Shown piece after piece: positions 49,995 through 59,436 of a stretch of DNA of 64,000 bases. Below the pieces are notes generated by a model. That model had not been told where the DNA came from. It made no database searches and saw nothing but the letters and a program-made list of their open reading frames with translations. The stretch lies in assembly GCF_014218725.1 (NCBI RefSeq), contig NZ_JABBJE010000007.1:62001-126000 (forward strand), read 5' to 3'. The position numbers and the translations under genes are program-made. Each line of letters opens with the position of its first letter. The stretch's first letter is position 1. The stretch is from Brevundimonas huaxiensis. GTDB lineage: Bacteria > Pseudomonadota > Alphaproteobacteria > Caulobacterales > Caulobacteraceae.

Positions 49995-52323
49995 TTCGAC
50001 GCCGAAGCCCGCCGCCGCCAAGCCGGCCAAGCCCGTTCACGTGCCAAATCCGGGGGTGCAGGAGGCGTCGGCCGCCTTCCTGCGCGACACCGGAAAAATG
50101 CCGATGTTCGCTCCGGTCGCCGGGCCGCGCCTGACGCCGGAGGAGCCGGTCGCCGCGCCCGCCGACTGGGTGCCGCACCGCCCCTCGCACGAGGGCAAGA
50201 AGAAGGGCGGCCGCTTCCGCTTGGAAACCAAATACACGCCCGCCGGCGACCAGCCCGCCGCCATCGCCGAACTAGTGGCCCAGGCACAGGCTGGGGATCG
50301 CGACCAGGTGCTGCTGGGCGTCACCGGCTCGGGCAAGACCTTCACCATGGCCAAGGTGATCGAGGAAACCCAGCGCCCTGCCCTGATCCTGGCGCCGAAC
50401 AAGACGCTGGCGGCCCAGCTCTATTCCGAGTTCAAATCGTTCTTTCCCGACAACGCGGTCGAATACTTCGTCAGCTACTACGACTACTACCAGCCAGAAG
50501 CTTATGTTCCGCGTACGGATACGTACATTGAGAAAGATTCAAGCATCAATGAGCAGATTGACCGGATGCGGCACTCTGCGACGCGAGCTATACTAGAACG
50601 GGAAGACGTCATTGTTGTGGCGTCAGTGTCCTGTATTTACGGGATCGGGTCGGTTGAGACCTATACGGCGATGACGTTCACGCTGAAGGTGGGGGACCAG
50701 ATCGACGAGGCGAAGCTGCGGGCGGATCTGATCGCGCTGCAGTACAAGCGCAACGACCTGAACTTCGACCGGGGGATGTTCAGGAAGCGTGGCGATGTGA
50801 TCGAAATCTTCCCGGTCCACCTGGAGGATCGGGCCTGGCGGATCAGCCTGTTTGGGGACGAGCTGGAGGCGATCCAGGAGTTCGATCCGCTGACGGGCAA
50901 GAAGACGGCCGATCTGAACGAGATCACCGTCTATGCGGCCAGCCACTATGTGACCCCGCGCCCGACGCTGAACCAGGCCGCCGCTGGCATCAAGGCGGAG
51001 CTGAAGGAGACGCTGGACTGGATGGTCGAGAACGGCAAGCTGCTGGAGGCGCAACGCCTGGAGCAACGCACCCGCTTCGACCTGGAGATGATGGAGGCCA
51101 CCGGCAGCTGCGCCGGCATCGAGAACTACAGCCGCTGGCTGACCGGCCGCGCGCCGGGCGAGCCGCCGCCGACCTTCTTCGAATACATCCCCGACAACGC
51201 CCTGCTGTTCGTGGACGAGAGCCACGTCACCATCGGCCAGATCAACGGCATGTTCCGGGGCGACTACCGCCGCAAATCGACGCTGGCGGAATACGGCTTC
51301 CGCCTGCCCTCCTGCATCGACAACCGCCCGCTGAAGTTCGAGGAGTGGGAGGCCATGCGCCCCCAGACGGTACACGTCAGCGCCACCCCCGGCCCGTGGG
51401 AGATGGAACAGGCGGGCGGCGTCTTCGTCGAGCAGGTGATCCGCCCCACCGGGCTGATCGACCCGCCGGTCGAGATCCGCCCCGTCTCGGGCAAGACCCG
51501 CAACCAGGTCGACGACGTCATCGACGAGGTCAAGGCGACGACGGCCAAGGGCTATCGCAGCCTGGTCACCACCCTGACCAAGAAGATGGCCGAGGACCTG
51601 ACCGAATATATGCACGAGCAGGGCATCCGGGTTCGCTACATGCACTCCGACGTCGACACGCTGGAGCGGATCGAGATCCTGCGCGACCTGCGGCTGGGGA
51701 CGTTTGACTGCCTGATCGGGATCAACCTGCTGCGCGAGGGCCTGGACATCCCCGAGTGCGGCCTGGTCGCCATCCTGGATGCGGACAAGGAGGGCTTCCT
51801 GCGCTCGGAAACCTCATTGATCCAGACCATCGGCCGCGCCGCGCGCAACGTGGACGGCCGCGTCATCCTGTACGCCGACCGCATGACCGGCAGCATGGAG
51901 CGGTCCATCGCCGAGACGGACCGCCGTCGCGAACGGCAGATGGCCTACAACGCCGAACACGGCATCACGCCCGAAACGGTCAAGCGCGACATCAAGGAGA
52001 TCATGGACAGCCCCTATGAGTCGCGCGAGATGGATCGCCTGACCAAGCCGGGCGTGGCCGAAGCCTCCAAACCCTTCGTCGGCTCCAACTTCCAGGCCGC
52101 CCTGCGCGACCTGGAAGGCCGCATGCGCGAGGCCGCCTCCAACCTGGAGTTCGAGGAAGCCGGCCGCCTGCGCGACGAGATCAAGCGCATGAAGCTGATG
52201 GACCTGGAGTTCGCCAACGAAGCCCTGACCGGCGCGGGGGAAGCGGTGGACAAGTCGGCGCCCAAACGCTGGCGCGCCGAGGCGGCGGCGGAGGCGCAGG
52301 AGCGGTTCAGGAAGGGGCGATAA
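49984..52323 (+). CDS. uvrB: Excinuclease ABC subunit B
   Basis: A 779-aa UvrB, the damage-verifying helicase-like subunit of UvrABC repair. After an 80-residue Pro/Ala-rich N-terminal extension come Walker A ([10 protein letters not shown]), the beta-hairpin region ([21 protein letters not shown]), the DESH motif ([10 protein letters not shown]), motifs V and VI ([22 protein letters not shown]) and the C-terminal UvrC-binding UVR coiled coil ([29 protein letters not shown]). Codon use changes abruptly at about 50500-50650. A LexA box covers the start. Confidence 0.95.
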   Translation: MNRSSTPKPAAAKPAKPVHVPNPGVQEASAAFLRDTGKMPMFAPVAGPRLTPEEPVAAPADWVPHRPSHEGKKKGGRFRLETKYTPAGDQPAAIAELVAQAQAGDRDQVLLGVTGSGKTFTMAKVIEETQRPALILAPNKTLAAQLYSEFKSFFPDNAVEYFVSYYDYYQPEAYVPRTDTYIEKDSSINEQIDRMRHSATRAILEREDVIVVASVSCIYGIGSVETYTAMTFTLKVGDQIDEAKLRADLIALQYKRNDLNFDRGMFRKRGDVIEIFPVHLEDRAWRISLFGDELEAIQEFDPLTGKKTADLNEITVYAASHYVTPRPTLNQAAAGIKAELKETLDWMVENGKLLEAQRLEQRTRFDLEMMEATGSCAGIENYSRWLTGRAPGEPPPTFFEYIPDNALLFVDESHVTIGQINGMFRGDYRRKSTLAEYGFRLPSCIDNRPLKFEEWEAMRPQTVHVSATPGPWEMEQAGGVFVEQVIRPTGLIDPPVEIRPVSGKTRNQVDDVIDEVKATTAKGYRSLVTTLTKKMAEDLTEYMHEQGIRVRYMHSDVDTLERIEILRDLRLGTFDCLIGINLLREGLDIPECGLVAILDADKEGFLRSETSLIQTIGRAARNVDGRVILYADRMTGSMERSIAETDRRRERQMAYNAEHGITPETVKRDIKEIMDSPYESREMDRLTKPGVAEASKPFVGSNFQAALRDLEGRMREAASNLEFEEAGRLRDEIKRMKLMDLEFANEALTGAGEAVDKSAPKRWRAEAAAEAQERFRKGR

Positions 52324-52339
52324 AGAGCATTTCGAAGCC

Positions 52340-54234
52340 TCATTCGACGCCAAATATAGATGCCATCTTCACAGTGTTCTGGGTTGCGATAGCTAGCTCC
52401 TTATTAGCATACGACGCGGCATTTTTCATTATTCCGCCAACATAACCGTACAAAAAGCTATCAGTCATAGCGTCGATAAGATTTTCCTTCATCAAATCCG
52501 AGAAATTTACAACTTTACCACCCTTTGCCCTCATTAGATCAACCCGTAATGTTGACTCTTTAGCACTAAAGACAATTCTATCTGCGTTTGCCAGTCGCAT
52601 GCCGCTGTAAACGTCCGATACTACGGACTCCAGATTATCTCTCGTCCCCCTTGGACTTACAGAGCGACCTTTGGCGTCCTTACCAGAAAGGCGCTCAAAC
52701 GCTTTTGCGACATATTCCAGCTCACCGCCCTCGTGCAGCAAGATGTGAAGAGTCCGGTCTTTCTTTCCAGCAATACTCACATACGCAATCTCAAACCTAA
52801 TGTCGGCGACTTCCATAAACGCCGCGATATTCTTTTTATTGGCTACATTTTTTAACACTGATTGGTATTTCACTGCCATTGGAACTACGAACTCATCACG
52901 CAGAAGCTCTGGATTCATATCCCTTAGCATTATGACCGCCTGTTCATGCGGCCTCTTCACCAATTCCGTTACAATATTTTTAAAGTTCTTTTTTGTAACG
53001 AACGCGAGACAATACGCCGCAAAATATTCTTGAAAAGAGCGGTGGGGAAATACGTAATCATTTCCCTCTTTGATCATTATGCAAACCGCACTACATAGAT
53101 CATCTATATATGGCGAAGTTCCGAACTTTGATTGATTCAGTTCTATAGCAGAGCGAATGTACTTTTCCGCCGTAGAAGATGAGAATGCAAATTTTTGCTC
53201 ATAAAATGTTAGTAGTCAAAAATATGAGAACACTCTTTTAAATTCGTCTTCGTCTTTAGTAGACTGGAATTGTCTCTTAAATCCTCCTGGCTTATATCTA
53301 TCGTGTCGCTTATAAAGGGCATCGTAAGCTAACTCATAAAACTGATGCATTTTGTCTGGTATTTCGTAGTTTTGACTAAATGCCAATAACATCATTGATG
53401 CCAGTAGTGGATTAGATAAAAAACTACTGTTAGAACTATAGAACGCATCTTCTTTTATTTTATCTATAAATTTGGACTTGATTGTGTCGTCAAAGTCTAC
53501 TTTTTGTATCAACTCTACTGTATCAAGTCTCGTAAGAGGCGCAACTTCAGCAACATCAAAATTCTGCCAAGACGCGAACTGCTGATCTGGACGGCTTGAG
53601 ACTATGACGCTGGTTAACGGGTAATCTTCTGTCAGCTCTAGTACTGCTTGTTGTACCTTGTCCTTTATGGACTCTGTTAACTCGTCATATCCATCAAGAA
53701 TGACGACGAACTCGCCCTTCTCCAGACCACGTCGAAACGACTGTATGGATAGCTTGGACTTTCCACGGGTGAGAGTATGAAATAGGTAAGGCGATATATC
53801 CGCCTGTGTTATTTTATTTAGGTTTCTTAGCTCTATGAAGATAGGTATGCGTCCTCCGCTGTCCACAAAAAGTGACAACCAGAGGTAACGCATGAACATA
53901 CTTTCCCAGCGCCTCCCGTCCCGGTAATTATGATGCGCTGGACAGAGTTTTTAATTAGTTCAACCGCCTCGTACTGATCGAACTTATTCTGCCTAAATGA
54001 GAATCTTTGAGTAGAATATATTGAAAGAAAGTCAGATTGAGTTGCTGGATTTATTAGCGTCTTTATCTTTATACACTTATTAAATGTTGCTTCCAGATGT
54101 GGCGAAAGGTCAGTTTTCACCCGTTCTTGCTTACCAAAATCAAACGCCCTGCTAACGTGGTCGGCAAACAGTTTTGTTAGTGCCGCTTGAAAAGCGGGTT
54201 TCGCCAGCGCGCCTGCTGTCGCAATATCCAGCAT
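52340..54234 (-). pseudogene. NACHT-domain NTPase (putative anti-phage STAND protein), broken
   Basis: An AT-rich gene encoding about 630 aa if repaired. The ATG at 54234 has GGAGG upstream. Residues 1-105 are an N-terminal helical region; Walker A is GTGGAGK; then LRNLNKI, Walker B VVILDGYDEL and the sensor VIVSSRPDQQFASW are typical of NACHT; the C-terminal part (FPHRSFQEYFAAYCLAF and beyond) follows the usual NACHT winged-helix region. Two lesions: one missing A after the Walker A lysine codon (about 53898-53902; restoring it gives GKSMFMRYL), and an in-frame TGA at 53216-53218. Base composition differs from all neighbours. Confidence 0.85.
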
Positions 54235-54462
54235 ACTTAGACCCTCCAAAATCAATCCAAGATTGCGGGGATTTCGCAATATGCGCAAGGGCTTGTAGGG
54301 AATCCAGCGGGGCTAGCACCTCATGGATGCGCGCAATGTATCTGGTGGCCGAGCACCCATGAGGCGCGAGCACATTTACGTGGGAATCGTCAGTTTGACG
54401 GCGGCGGTCTATATACGAGACGTATCGCTCGCTACGCGCACGGCTTCCGACGACACCTGCCC

Positions 54463-55215
54463 TCACAACTCGTCCAGCGTCTTCTCCCATTCTTCCATCG
54501 TCACTCTCCCACGCAGGGGGCCGAGGAAGAGGTCGAGGCCTTGGGAGATACGGCGGTCCTGTTCGCGTTCGATGACGGGGTCGAGGCCGGCGGCGCGGAG
54601 CTGGTCCTCAAGGGCGGCGATGCGGCGCTCCAGCTGGACGCGGCGGGCCAGTTGGGCGTGGCCCCATTCGGTGTTGGCGCGCTCCAGCTTCTGCTTCGCC
54701 TGCCAGTACTGGCCGCGCAGTTCCCAGTCGCTCCTGTCGCTGGTGTTCATGGCAAAGCGGCGCTCGGCCTCGGCCTCGTTGGTCAGGATGTCGAAGACCA
54801 GTTGCAGGGGGGCGTTCTTCACCGTCAGGCGGGCGGCGCGGCCGGGGCCGTCGCGGTCGGCCAGTTTGCGATAGGTCTCGGCCAGAGCCGCCAGGGCGCG
54901 GGCCTGGGCGAAGTCCTGGGCGTGCAGGGCGCGGCCCGAGGCCTGGGCGGCGGCGCGGGCCAGGGCGGCCGGGTCATTGGGGTCGTCAGGCGACAGGTCG
55001 GCGGCCTCCTGAGGCGAAAGGGGCTGGGGCGCAGGCGTCGCGGCCTCGCTGCGCGGATGGCGGGACCAGCCCTCCTTCGTCGCGCGGGCGCGGATGGAGG
55101 CCTCGGTCACGTCGTGGCGGGCGGCGACGGTCTTGGCGTCGAGGCCGGACAGATAGTCCTTTCGGACCTGGGTCCAGACCTCGGGCGGTTTGATCTTGTA
55201 GCGGCGTTTTTCCAT
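54463..55215 (-). CDS. Helix-turn-helix protein of unknown function, long form
   Basis: A 250-aa protein. Residues 8-52 hold a helix-turn-helix (KPPEVWTQVRKDYLSGLDAKTVAARHDVTEASIRARATKEGW) that looks like a GcrA or terminase small-subunit type domain. The middle is Ala/Pro-rich and helical; the end is a long charged coiled coil (QAKQKLERANTEWGHAQLARRVQLERRIAALEDQLRAAG). The helix-turn-helix is shared with the divergent gene at 55380. No function recognised. Normal GC content shows that it is outside the AT-rich NACHT segment. Confidence 0.75.
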   Translation of the reverse strand: MEKRRYKIKPPEVWTQVRKDYLSGLDAKTVAARHDVTEASIRARATKEGWSRHPRSEAATPAPQPLSPQEAADLSPDDPNDPAALARAAAQASGRALHAQDFAQARALAALAETYRKLADRDGPGRAARLTVKNAPLQLVFDILTNEAEAERRFAMNTSDRSDWELRGQYWQAKQKLERANTEWGHAQLARRVQLERRIAALEDQLRAAGLDPVIEREQDRRISQGLDLFLGPLRGRVTMEEWEKTLDEL

Positions 55216-55379
55216 GCGGGCATTATGGGGCGGTCTCTACCCCAGGCCGGGAGAAGGCCGATTTTCGAGGCTAGAGACTTGATTTTCCACATCGCGAGAT
55301 GTCAGGGGTCACGCGCCAGCTGTGCATGAGGCGCGGGTGCGACCGATGATGACGCAGGGGCGTGCGACACCCCCGTCCC

Positions 55380-55943
55380 ATGAGCCAGGGCATACATCGC
55401 AAGATCCGGCCGGACGCCGTCTGGGCCGAGGTTCGCAAGGCGTGGGAGGACGGCGAGACCGCGCGGTCCGTGGCCGCACGCTATGACGTCGGGGTGCCCG
55501 CCCTGTGGAAGCGGCGCGAGGCGGAGGGCTGGAAACGGCCCGAACCGACGCTGGCGCCGATCGAGCCGGCCGAGGGCTGGGACCGGCATATCCAGGCGCG
55601 GCGCGACGCCTTCAACGCCCAGCTGGAGGACGCGCGGGCGCTGGCGGAATGTCTGGCGGCGGCGATGACGGACGAGCGGCTGACGCAGGCGCCGCACTGG
55701 CATATTCCGTGGCTGTATCACTGGCGCGCGACGCATCTGGGGCCCGAGGCGACGGCGCGGGACCGGGAGCGGGCGATCGAGACGGGCCAGCCGTGGGCCG
55801 AGCGGTTCTGGGACGACGACGGGGCGTTGAAGCCGCTGGCGTGGCTGGATCTGGAGATGGCGCGGCTGCATCCCGAGGACTGGCGCGCGGCCATCGGCCT
55901 GCCCGACGGATTGCCCGAGGCGGCGACGCGATACGCGCCCTGA
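55380..55943 (+). CDS. Helix-turn-helix protein of unknown function, short form
   Basis: A 187-aa protein with the N-terminal helix-turn-helix KIRPDAVWAEVRKAWEDGETARSVAARYDVGVPALWKRREAEGW, clearly related to that of the divergent upstream gene. The remainder (HIQARRDAFNAQLEDARALAECLAAAM ... PHWHIPWLYHWRATHLGPEA ... LDLEMARLHPEDWRAAIGLPDGL) is helical with conserved Trp/His patches and matches nothing I know. ATG 55380 is chosen over 55362 because homology begins there. Confidence 0.72.
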   Translation: MSQGIHRKIRPDAVWAEVRKAWEDGETARSVAARYDVGVPALWKRREAEGWKRPEPTLAPIEPAEGWDRHIQARRDAFNAQLEDARALAECLAAAMTDERLTQAPHWHIPWLYHWRATHLGPEATARDRERAIETGQPWAERFWDDDGALKPLAWLDLEMARLHPEDWRAAIGLPDGLPEAATRYAP

Positions 55944-56219
55944 GGGGCGCCGCAGTTGACTTATCGGCGATAAGCGCCCATTTGCGCGGCGTCGCACACT
56001 CGCGATCTCCGGCGTCTCCAGCGCGTGTGGGTCCCCTTCGGACCTGTCTGTAGAAGCCGCCGGCCCCTCATATCCATTCGCTGCCCGGACACGCGGGGCG
56101 GCGCCCGATCCACCCCGCAGGCCTCCTCCCCGAGGCCCCGTCGGGACTGGCGGTGCGCGGCCCGACGGCGTCATGCCATGGCTGATCGCGCCCTGCCGCT
56201 ACGCGAAAGATACATTGCT
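55944..56219 (+). promoter_or_regulatory. Long leader region of the DEAD-box helicase gene
   Basis: This 276-base gap starts with a TTGACT (55956-55961) that overlaps a perfect palindrome CTTATC-ggc-GATAAG (55960-55974), then about 200 bases of GC-rich sequence without a credible gene. RNA helicase genes of this type often have long leaders acting as cold-sensitive control regions; here that is an inference from gap length only. No -10 element is clear. Confidence 0.4.
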
Positions 56220-57710
56220 GTGAGCACCACATTCGAATCCATGGGCCTGAACAAGGCCCTGCTGCAGGCCCTGGCCTCGACCGGCTATACCAAGCCGACC
56301 CCGATCCAGGAAAAGGCCATCCCCGACGTCATGGCCGGCAAGGACCTGCTGGGCATCGCCCAGACCGGCACCGGCAAGACCGCCGCCTTCGCCCTGCCGA
56401 TCCTGCATCGCTTGGCCGAAAACCGCATTCCGCCCAAGCCGCGCACCACGCGCGTGCTGGTCCTGAGCCCCACGCGCGAGCTGGCCACCCAGATCGGCGA
56501 CAGCTTCAAGGCCTACGGCGCACACCTGGGCTTTAGGGTCGCGGTGATCTTCGGCGGCGTGAAATACGGCGCCCAGGAGCGGGCCCTGCAACAGGGTCTG
56601 GACATCCTGATCGCCGCGCCCGGCCGCCTGCTGGACCACATCCAGCAGAAGAACCTGGACCTGTCCTCGACCGAGATCTTCGTGCTGGACGAAGCCGACC
56701 AGATGCTGGACCTGGGCTTCATCAAGCCGATCCGCCAGATCGTGTCCAAGATCCCGGCCAAGCGCCAGAACCTGTTCTTCTCGGCGACCATGCCGTCCGA
56801 GATCGGCAAGCTGGCCGGCGAACTGCTGAAGGATCCGGTCAAGGTCCAGGTCACGCCGCAGTCGACCACCGTTCAGCGCATCAGCCAGTCGGTCGTCTAT
56901 ATCGAACAGGGCAGGAAGCGCGCCCTGCTGACCGAGATGTTCTCGGATCCCGAATACACGCGCTGCCTGGTCTTCACCAAGACCAAGCACGGCGCCGACA
57001 AGGTCGCGGCCTATCTGGAAGCCGGCGGCGTCGAGGCCGGCGCCATCCACGGCAACAAGAGCCAACCCCAGCGTGAACGCACCCTGGAAGTCTTCAAGAA
57101 GGGCAAGCTGCGCGTCCTGGTCGCCACCGACATCGCCGCGCGCGGCATCGACGTGGACGGCGTCTCGCACGTCGTGAACTTCGAACTGCCGCACGTGCCG
57201 GAAAGCTATGTCCACCGCATCGGCCGCACCGCGCGGGCGGGCAAGGACGGCACCGCCGTCAGCTTCGTCGCCGGCGACGAGATGAAGCTGCTGCGCGACA
57301 TCGAAAAGGTCACGCGCCAGAAGATCCCCGCCATCGACCGCCGCAACGACAAGTCCCTGGGCCAGCTGGACGCCACCATCATGGCCACCGGCGTCGGCAA
57401 GAAGGCGACCCTGCCCGAGCGCGAAGGCGGCGAGCGCAACGAAGGCGGACGGGGTGGTCGCGGCCGTCGCAATCCCCACCGCGACGGCGTGCGTCCGGAA
57501 GGCGGCGGCCAGCCGCACCGCCAGCGTCGCAACCGTCCGGGCGAAACCCCGGCGGCCCCGCGTCCCGAGCGCGTCTACAACCCCCTGGCCGGCGAGCGCG
57601 TGCCCTCCATCAATGACAACGCCAAGCCGGCGGAAGGTCAGATGAAGCGCCGCCCCCGTCGCCGTCCCTCGAACGGCGGCAAGGGCTACGGCGGCGCCGC
57701 CAAGGGCTGA
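56220..57710 (+). CDS. DEAD-box ATP-dependent RNA helicase (RhlE-like)
   Basis: A 496-aa RNA helicase. Motifs in order: Q motif (FESMGLNKALLQALASTGYTKPTPIQ), motif I AQTGTGKTAAF, Ia PTRELATQI, II VLDEADQMLDLGF, III FSATMP, IV LVFTKTKHGADKVA, V ATDIAARGIDV, VI HRIGRTARAG. The tail from about 395 is Arg/Gly/Pro-rich and unstructured, as in RhlE proteins that bind the degradosome or ribosome precursors. The start is GTG 56220 by homology; an in-frame ATG at 56178 would add 14 residues. Confidence 0.92.
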   Translation: MSTTFESMGLNKALLQALASTGYTKPTPIQEKAIPDVMAGKDLLGIAQTGTGKTAAFALPILHRLAENRIPPKPRTTRVLVLSPTRELATQIGDSFKAYGAHLGFRVAVIFGGVKYGAQERALQQGLDILIAAPGRLLDHIQQKNLDLSSTEIFVLDEADQMLDLGFIKPIRQIVSKIPAKRQNLFFSATMPSEIGKLAGELLKDPVKVQVTPQSTTVQRISQSVVYIEQGRKRALLTEMFSDPEYTRCLVFTKTKHGADKVAAYLEAGGVEAGAIHGNKSQPQRERTLEVFKKGKLRVLVATDIAARGIDVDGVSHVVNFELPHVPESYVHRIGRTARAGKDGTAVSFVAGDEMKLLRDIEKVTRQKIPAIDRRNDKSLGQLDATIMATGVGKKATLPEREGGERNEGGRGGRGRRNPHRDGVRPEGGGQPHRQRRNRPGETPAAPRPERVYNPLAGERVPSINDNAKPAEGQMKRRPRRRPSNGGKGYGGAAKG

Positions 57711-57717
57711 CCTAGAT

Positions 57718-57859
57718 CCTCCCCCGTTTGCGGGGGAGGGGGACCGCGAAGCGGTGGAGGGGGCGAACGTCGCACGGCACCAAATGTCGGAGATCGAGCC
57801 CGTTTCCGCCCCCTCCACCCCGCTTCGCGCGGTCCCCCTCCCCCGCTGCGCGGTGGAGG
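57718..57859. repeat. Composite intergenic inverted repeat, copy B
   Basis: The same type of element as at 6587-6723. The left half carries CCTCCCCC, then the core GGACCGCGAAGCGGTGGAGG; the right half is its imperfect inverse complement (GGTCCCCCTCCCCCGC and GGTGGAGG). The core of 27 bases is identical between the copies. It lies between the convergent helicase and FadL-type genes, 51 kb from copy A. Confidence 0.8.
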
Positions 57860-57862
57860 AAT

Positions 57863-57897
57863 AAAAAAACGGCGGCTCCTGCGAAGGAGCCGCCGTT
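57863..57897 (-). terminator. Rho-independent terminator after the FadL-type gene
   Basis: A perfect 12-bp stem, AACGGCGGCTCC and GGAGCCGCCGTT with a 6-base loop, is followed on the minus strand by seven T. It stops the leftward porin transcript 28 bases after its stop codon. Confidence 0.88.
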
Positions 57898-57924
57898 CTC
57901 ATGTCAGCCGGGGCTGAGCGGACC

Positions 57925-59274
57925 TCAGAAGTTCCAGGTCGCGCCCAGGGAGAAGCCGACGCCCGAGCCTTGGGCTTCGCCGCGCAGGTTCGAGATGACC
58001 AGGCCGTTGCCATAGACGTCGCGGGTGTCGTTGATCGTCGCGGTGTCGATGTCGATGTAGGTCACGGCGCCGTCGAAGGTCATGTTGCCGATCGTCTTGG
58101 ATAGACCGGCGGCGTAGAGCCAGCGATCGCCGTCCGGGATACGGGCGGTGCGGTGATCGTCCGGCGTCGGGGTCGGGTCGTAGCCTAGGCCGGCGCGGAA
58201 GGTCATGGACGGATCGATCTTGTAGTCGAAGCCGATCGCGCCGGTGGTGACATCGTCATAGTCCTGAACGATGGTGGAGCCGCCGCCGGTGTAGGCGACG
58301 CGGATGGCGTCGAACTCGCTCCAGCCGATCTGATTGACCTGGGCGTTCAGGGTCAGGCGATCGTTGACGGCGTAGCGGGCCGAGACGGTGGCGTACCAAG
58401 GCGTGGTGAACGACGCGCCGCCATCGGTCGAGACGTTGGCGCCGGCCAGGACGCCAGTCAGGCCCGAGATGTTCACCGAACCTTCCAGCTCGTGCTCGAT
58501 CTTGGAGCGGTAGGACAGACCCAGGTCCAGCTTGCCGAAGTGCATCTGGGCGCCGGCGTTCCATCCGTAATCCCAGCCGTCGCCTTCCAACTGGTTGCGA
58601 CCGTCGGTCGACGGCGAAACGACATAGGCCGGCGACAGGACGGCCGGGATCGGCACGTTCGGCAGGGCGGACGACAGGGTCGCCTTGGCGTACTGGGCGT
58701 CGAAGCCGACGCCGAGGTCCAGCCAGTCGGTGACCGTCATGGCGGCGACCAGGCTGACGTTGGCCGAGCGCAGTTCCGACGTCAGCGCGTCGTAACGGGC
58801 GAAGTCGTCGGGCAGATATTTGGTGGTGAAGTTGTAGGGCGCCTGGACGGCCAGGCCGACATTGAAGCGGTCGCCGATCGGCATGGAGACGGCGAAGTTC
58901 GGCACAATGCCGCTTTCGACCACGTCATGCACGTGCGGGTCGCCGTTGACGGGGGCCGAACGGCTGACGACGCCGACGCCCGGAACCGGGACGTTGTAGG
59001 TCAGGGTCGAACCGGTGTTGTCGACGTCGGAGTCCAAGATCAGGCCGTGGGCGCCGAGGTAGACTTCACGCTGGGTTCCGGCGATGGCGGCGGGGTTCCA
59101 CCACAGCGACTGGACGCCCTTGTCGGCGCCGACGCCGGCGTTGGCGCGACCCTGGCCGCGGGTCGATTGTTCCTGGACATAGAAGGAGCCGGCCATGGCC
59201 GGGGCGGCGACGCCGGCCAGCAGGGCGGTCGTCATGGCGATCCCGCCCATGCGGGCGAAGTTCCTGGAGGTCAT
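57925..59274 (-). CDS. OmpP1/FadL-family outer membrane transport protein
   Basis: A 449-aa outer membrane beta-barrel for hydrophobic compounds such as long-chain fatty acids. A signal peptide (to about residue 29, ALLAGVAAPAMAG) precedes SFYVQEQSTRGQGRANAGVGADKGVQSLWWNPAA, the N-terminal hatch signature of the family. Alternating aromatic strands continue to the terminal GFSLGATWNF, the outer membrane insertion signal. ATG 59274 (AGGTG upstream) is chosen; GTG 59283 is also in frame. The ligand is not certain. A terminator follows. Confidence 0.93.
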   Translation of the reverse strand: MTSRNFARMGGIAMTTALLAGVAAPAMAGSFYVQEQSTRGQGRANAGVGADKGVQSLWWNPAAIAGTQREVYLGAHGLILDSDVDNTGSTLTYNVPVPGVGVVSRSAPVNGDPHVHDVVESGIVPNFAVSMPIGDRFNVGLAVQAPYNFTTKYLPDDFARYDALTSELRSANVSLVAAMTVTDWLDLGVGFDAQYAKATLSSALPNVPIPAVLSPAYVVSPSTDGRNQLEGDGWDYGWNAGAQMHFGKLDLGLSYRSKIEHELEGSVNISGLTGVLAGANVSTDGGASFTTPWYATVSARYAVNDRLTLNAQVNQIGWSEFDAIRVAYTGGGSTIVQDYDDVTTGAIGFDYKIDPSMTFRAGLGYDPTPTPDDHRTARIPDGDRWLYAAGLSKTIGNMTFDGAVTYIDIDTATINDTRDVYGNGLVISNLRGEAQGSGVGFSLGATWNF

Positions 59275-59436
59275 TTCATACACCTAAGTCAACGTCGGCC
59301 GCATTACGCGCGGTCGATCAGGGGAGGAGCCCTCTCAGCGTTCGCGGCGCGAAAGCGTTGCGGGCAAGGCCCCCATCGGACCGGAAACAGGCGAAACCGT
59401 GGCGCCTGAGCCGCACACGATCACGGCTTTGCGAGG

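Noticed and set aside
52324-54300. Prophage or transposon borders around the AT-rich segment
   Set aside because: I found no integrase, transposase, tRNA or clear direct repeats at either side; only the base composition changes.
54323-54874. 183-residue plus-strand frame running into the helix-turn-helix gene region
   Set aside because: Most of it is antisense to the 54463-55215 gene and the rest has no recognisable feature.
56199-58013. 604-residue minus-strand open frame antisense to the helicase
   Set aside because: It crosses the terminator and repeat and mirrors the helicase codons; there is no independent evidence of coding.
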